NCBI GenBank assembly: GCA_937898155.1
Contig: CALEJO010000153.1
Span: 1-8,876, forward strand
Origin: an uncultured Clostridia bacterium
Lineage (GTDB): Bacteria; Bacillota; Clostridia; Oscillospirales; CAG-272
Direction of reading: 5' to 3'
DNA length: 8,876 nucleotides
The translations under genes were made by a program, and so were the position numbers. Shown here one piece after another: positions 5,644 through 8,876 of this stretch; the stretch's first letter is position 1, and each line of letters starts with the position of its first letter. The notes below the pieces were generated by a model, which was given only the letters and a program-made list of their open reading frames with translations, did not search any database and had not been told where the DNA came from.

Positions 5644-6858
5644 ATGAAGCAAAAACTCCTGATCATCGGCATCACGATGGCGGCGGCGGGAAGCGAAAAA
5701 TCGTTCCTTTCCTTTGCCGAAACGATCGACTACGATCAATATGACGTGGACCTGCTCCTCGCTGTGCGCGAGGGGGATTTTCTCGCGCTTGTGCCGAATC
5801 CGATCCGTGTGACGGACATGGGAGAGATGGGCGAGATCTTCAAGATCAACCGCGAAAACGCAAAGGAGATCATTCTGCGCCGCTATGTGCGCGGGAATCC
5901 GATGCGGCTCGCGGCACTTCTTCCATATTATATAAAGATAAAGACGGCGAAGACCGAACGGGAGCGCGCTTTCGCGGCAAATCGTCTCTGGTTGAAGCTG
6001 ATGTCAAAGATGCCGATGCTTGACGGCGAATATGACGCGGCGCTCGCCTATTGGGGCGATCACACGATGTTTTATATGATCGACAAGGTGCGCGCGAAAA
6101 AGAAGATCGCGTGGCTCCATTTCGATTACGCGGAGCCGCCGCGCGAGGACGCGCTCTATGAGGCGTATTTCAAAAAATGCGATCGTGTCGTCACGGTGTC
6201 CGAGTCGATCGAAAAATCGCTGAAAGCGGCGTTGCCCGCGATCGCCGATCGCGTCGTCACGCTGGAAAACCGTGTGGATCGCGATCGCATTCTCCGCGAC
6301 GCGGCGGAGGAAGCGGACTTCGGCGACGACGGCGACGTGCTCCGCATCGTCACGGTCGGGCGCATCTGCCCGCAGAAAGGGCAGGACATCGCGCTCGGCG
6401 CGATTCTGCGTCTGATCCGCGAGGGCTATCCGATCCGCTGGTATCTGCTCGGCAAAGCAGACGGAGAGCGGGACTATTGCGCGGCGCTGGAAAAACGGAT
6501 CGACGACGCGGGCGCGCGGGACGCGGTGCGCTTTCTCGGCACGCGGCAGAACCCGTATCCGCTGATGCGCGCGGCGGACATCTATTTGCAGCCCTCGCGC
6601 CACGAGGGCAAGCCGATCGCGGTCGAGGAGGCGAAAATTCTGTGCCGTCCGATCGTCGCGACGCGCTACGCGTCGGCGGGGGAACAGCTCGGCGACTGCG
6701 GCGTGCTCTGCGAGATCACGGAAAACGGAATTTGCGAGGCGCTGAAAGGACTGCTCGATGCGCCGGAACGCCGCACGGAGCTGACGGAACGCCTGCGCAA
6801 ATGGGAGGCGCCGACGCCTCCGGCACCGCTCGCCATGCTTCTTTCGGAGAAGCGTTGA
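5644..6858 (+). CDS. family 4 glycosyltransferase (GT-B fold)
   Basis: This 404-residue enzyme would transfer a sugar from a nucleotide donor to a cell-surface or lipid acceptor, acting in the cytosol at the membrane face. The C-terminal half is a clear Glycos_transf_1 domain: VGRICPQKGQ at 238-247 gives the donor-phosphate Arg and Lys (R240, K245). HEGKPIAVEEA at 320-330 carries the retaining-enzyme E-x7-E motif (E321 and E329). The N-terminal acceptor half begins with a hydrophobic strand and AAAGSEKSFLSF, a variant of the usual GGAE-x-x-L loop. No transmembrane segment is evident. The ATG follows GGAGG by 5 nt. It stands alone with its own promoter; no polysaccharide or teichoic-acid genes adjoin, so acceptor and sugar cannot be stated. 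Confidence 0.88.
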   Translation: MKQKLLIIGITMAAAGSEKSFLSFAETIDYDQYDVDLLLAVREGDFLALVPNPIRVTDMGEMGEIFKINRENAKEIILRRYVRGNPMRLAALLPYYIKIKTAKTERERAFAANRLWLKLMSKMPMLDGEYDAALAYWGDHTMFYMIDKVRAKKKIAWLHFDYAEPPREDALYEAYFKKCDRVVTVSESIEKSLKAALPAIADRVVTLENRVDRDRILRDAAEEADFGDDGDVLRIVTVGRICPQKGQDIALGAILRLIREGYPIRWYLLGKADGERDYCAALEKRIDDAGARDAVRFLGTRQNPYPLMRAADIYLQPSRHEGKPIAVEEAKILCRPIVATRYASAGEQLGDCGVLCEITENGICEALKGLLDAPERRTELTERLRKWEAPTPPAPLAMLLSEKR

Positions 6859-6860
6859 TA

Positions 6861-6889
6861 TAGACAAATCCGAAAAAGTGTGCTATACT
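6861..6889 (+). promoter_or_regulatory. extended -10 promoter for dxs
   Basis: TAGACA (6861-6866) and TATACT (6884-6889) have 17 bp between them, and a TG pair at 6881-6882 makes an extended -10. It begins 2 bp after the stop of the glycosyltransferase gene, with no terminator between, so dxs can also receive readthrough. Its start near 6896 precedes the ribosome site AAAGGGGAGG (6916-6925). Confidence 0.75.
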
Positions 6890-6931
6890 ATCTAAAATAC
6901 GACAAAAACCGACAGAAAGGGGAGGAACAGG

Positions 6932-8782
6932 ATGCTCGAAACGATCCAAAGTCCGGACGCGCTTCGCGATATGACGCCGAAAGAACTTCGATCGCTCGCG
7001 GACGAGGTTCGACAGGCGATTCTTGAAACCGTCTCGAAAACGGGCGGCCATTTGGCGTCCAATCTCGGCATGGTCGAAGCCACGGTCGTGATGCATCACC
7101 TCTTTCGCTCGCCGGAAGACAAAATCCTCTTTGACGTCGGGCATCAATGCTATGCTCACAAAATTCTGACCGGTCGCTATGAGAAAATGGAGACGCTCCG
7201 CTCATTCGGCGGCATCTCCGGCTTTCCGAATCGGGAGGAAAGCGCGCACGACGTGCTGAACGAGGGGCATTGCGGCACCTCGATCTCGTCGGCGCTCGGT
7301 ATCGCCGAAGCAAATAAGCTGAACGGCTCGGACCGCTGGACCGTCGCGGTCGTCGGTGACGGCGCGCTGACCAACGGGATGATCTATGAGGCGCTGAATA
7401 ACTGTGCCGACAAGGAACTGCGGCTGATCCTCGTGATCAACGATAATGAAATGTCGATCTCCCGCAACGTCGGCGGTCTGCATCGTTATCTCTCGAAAAT
7501 CCGCACGAGCAAAGGATATTTTCGCCTGAAACGCCGGATGGAAAAGGCGCTTTTGCTGATTCCGCTGATCGGCAAGGGGCTCGCGTCGTTCTTCAAACTC
7601 ATCAAAGACACCGTGAAGCGGATCTTTGTGGCAAACAATCTCTTCGAGGACCTCGGGCTGATCTATCTCGGGCCGACGGACGGCAACGATATTGATAAGC
7701 TTCTGACCGTCTTTGAGGAAGCGAAGACAAAGCCGCGCGTGTGCATCGTGCACATGGTCACTAAAAAGGGCAAGGGCTACGCTCCCGCGGAGGAAAAGCC
7801 GGACGTCTATCATTCGGTCGCGCCGTTCGATTTGCAGATCGGCGTCCCCGAAACGAAAAAAGACGATTTTTCCGCACATTTCGGCGCGCATCTCTGCGAA
7901 AAAGCGGAAAAAGACGCGAGAATCTGCGCCATCACCGCCGCCATGTGCGACGGCACGGGGCTTGCCGCGTTTGCCAAAACGTATCCGGACCGTTTCTTTG
8001 ACGTCGGCATCGCCGAGGAACACGCGATCACGTTTGCCGGCGGACTTTCCGCGGGCGGCATGGTGCCGGTCGTCGCGCTGTATTCGACGTTTGCCCAGCG
8101 CGCGTTCGATCAGGTGTTCCACGATGTCTCTCTGCAAAAACTGCCGATGGTTTTGGCGCTGGACCGGGCGGGGCTCGTCTCCGGGGACGGCGCCACACAT
8201 CAGGGCATTTTCGATATTCCGCTCTTTTCCTCGCTTCCGGGCGTGACGATCGAGTCGCCGGAAACCTATGCGGAGCTGGATGCGTCCCTCGACCGTGCGC
8301 TCGCCGGAGCGGGACTTTCGATCGTCCGCTATCCGCGCGGCGCGGAGGTGGTCGATGCGGAACCGCTTCCGATGCGGCTTGACGAAGAAGCGTGCTTCGC
8401 GTATTCCGACAACGTGCAAAGTGCCGACGCCGTGATCTTTACATACGGGCGCGTAAGCGCAAAGGCGAGGGAAGCGATCGCTCTTTTGCAAAAGGAATGC
8501 TCCGTCGGGCTGATCAAACTGATTCGGGTATATCCGTTTGACGCGGACAAGCTCTCCGCGCTTACCGAAAACGCGAAACTGCTGTATTTCCTCGAAGAGG
8601 GCATCGGATCCGGCGGCATCGCGGAAAAACTTGCCGCACATTTGCGCGGATCGGAGGCACAGCGGGTTTTGATCCACGCGATTCCGGGCTTCGGAGAGCA
8701 TGGATCGCTTGCGGAATTGAATCAAAAATTCGGTTTTACCGGCGAAGAGATCGCCCGCCGGATCCATTCTGCGTTTTTTTGA
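6932..8782 (+). CDS. dxs: 1-deoxy-D-xylulose-5-phosphate synthase
   Basis: This 616-residue cytosolic enzyme condenses pyruvate with glyceraldehyde-3-phosphate to DXP, the first step of the MEP isoprenoid pathway and a precursor route for thiamine and pyridoxal. Length is normal (about 620). All three transketolase-like parts are present. Residues 38-46 give GGHLASNLG with H40. GDGALTNG...NN at 142-157 is the thiamine-diphosphate/Mg motif. Residues 359-364 (GIAEEH) hold the catalytic Glu E362, and DGATHQG holds H423; an AHLRGSEAQRV/GFGEHGS C-terminal domain follows. The ATG lies 6 nt after AAAGGGGAGG. Several usually invariant spots differ: GHCGTS at 112-117 for GHSSTS, SRNVGG at 177-182 for SPNVGA, and DGND at 250-253 for DGHD. 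It is therefore a divergent Dxs, possibly a second copy, but the catalytic set is intact. No other MEP gene is in view. Confidence 0.9.
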   Translation: MLETIQSPDALRDMTPKELRSLADEVRQAILETVSKTGGHLASNLGMVEATVVMHHLFRSPEDKILFDVGHQCYAHKILTGRYEKMETLRSFGGISGFPNREESAHDVLNEGHCGTSISSALGIAEANKLNGSDRWTVAVVGDGALTNGMIYEALNNCADKELRLILVINDNEMSISRNVGGLHRYLSKIRTSKGYFRLKRRMEKALLLIPLIGKGLASFFKLIKDTVKRIFVANNLFEDLGLIYLGPTDGNDIDKLLTVFEEAKTKPRVCIVHMVTKKGKGYAPAEEKPDVYHSVAPFDLQIGVPETKKDDFSAHFGAHLCEKAEKDARICAITAAMCDGTGLAAFAKTYPDRFFDVGIAEEHAITFAGGLSAGGMVPVVALYSTFAQRAFDQVFHDVSLQKLPMVLALDRAGLVSGDGATHQGIFDIPLFSSLPGVTIESPETYAELDASLDRALAGAGLSIVRYPRGAEVVDAEPLPMRLDEEACFAYSDNVQSADAVIFTYGRVSAKAREAIALLQKECSVGLIKLIRVYPFDADKLSALTENAKLLYFLEEGIGSGGIAEKLAAHLRGSEAQRVLIHAIPGFGEHGSLAELNQKFGFTGEEIARRIHSAFF

Positions 8783-8821
8783 TGATTTCTTCACTTTTTT
8801 CTCTTTTTTTCAAAAAAAGGG

Positions 8822-8851
8822 TTGACAAACGAGATAAAGATGTGATAGAAT
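8822..8851 (+). promoter_or_regulatory. promoter for a gene beyond the right edge
   Basis: TTGACA (8822-8827) is perfect and TAGAAT (8846-8851) has one mismatch, with 18 bp between. A TG at 8843-8844 adds an extended -10. Transcription would start near 8858, at the base of the hairpin that ends the window. Confidence 0.78.
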
Positions 8852-8858
8852 AATCGAG

Positions 8859-8876
8859 CGCCGCAAAAGGGCGGCG
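8859..8876 (+). other. GC-rich hairpin at the start of the right-edge transcript
   Basis: CGCCGC and GCGGCG form a perfect 6-bp stem around an AAAAGG loop. It would be the first structure of the RNA made from the promoter at 8822-8851, and the window ends on its last base. Whether it opens a leader element, a non-coding RNA or a plain 5' UTR cannot be seen. No clear Rho-independent terminator for dxs lies between 8783 and 8821, only T and A runs. Confidence 0.45.

Noticed and set aside
7202..8794. Long open frame of 530 codons antisense to dxs
   Set aside because: It mirrors dxs with an Arg/His-rich, low-complexity composition typical of the reverse frame of GC-rich genes; it has no recognisable domain, and dxs is clearly the real gene.
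8803..8819. CTTTTTTT/AAAAAAAG inverted repeat after dxs as a terminator
   Set aside because: The stem is all A-T with a one-base loop, so it would not form a stable terminator; it is probably just homopolymer runs upstream of a promoter.

Overview
The window looks like chromosomal DNA from an anaerobic Bacillota, most likely a Clostridia-type bacterium of moderately high GC. The signs are strong purine-rich Shine-Dalgarno sites, consensus TTGACA/TATAAT promoters, a SigH-like sigma factor, a glycerol-3-phosphate-dehydrogenase-type triad ending in a DUF1667 protein, and a deoxyxylulose-phosphate (DXP) isoprenoid gene. No mobile element, phage gene, CRISPR array or complete tRNA/rRNA gene is visible. 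Coding density is normal and no gene is frameshifted; one gene is cut by the left edge.

Left part (1-1200, all minus strand). A SigH-like sigma factor is read leftward from a perfect consensus promoter. A two-module zinc-ribbon protein of 91 aa follows, and then the first codons of an RNHCP-type zinc-ribbon protein that runs off the left edge. The 173-bp gap between the sigma gene and the zinc-ribbon gene is the most unusual non-coding stretch here. It holds a perfect 11-bp inverted repeat and a 62-nt segment that can fold into a tRNA-like cloverleaf lacking a proper anticodon arm.

Centre (1200-4535, plus strand). A perfect sigma-A promoter drives a tightly packed three-gene operon: an FAD-dependent GlpA-type dehydrogenase with a C-terminal BFD-like [2Fe-2S] domain, a two-dinucleotide-fold FAD/NAD(P) oxidoreductase, and a small four-cysteine DUF1667 protein. 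Together they probably form one electron-transfer enzyme that oxidises glycerol-3-phosphate or a related hydroxyacid. The operon ends at a bidirectional terminator shared with the convergent next gene.

Right part (4530-8876). A minus-strand gene for a three-domain S1 RNA-binding protein and a plus-strand GT4 glycosyltransferase gene diverge from a shared intergenic region. A full-length but somewhat divergent 1-deoxy-D-xylulose-5-phosphate synthase gene follows, with its own extended -10 promoter. The window ends just after another good promoter whose transcript would begin with a GC-rich hairpin; its gene lies outside.

The central operon is the only group of genes here that clearly acts together. 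The rest are single-gene transcription units with their own promoters. I found no strong case for a wholly new system. The best leads are the cloverleaf-like leader, the adjacent palindrome, and the divergent Dxs.
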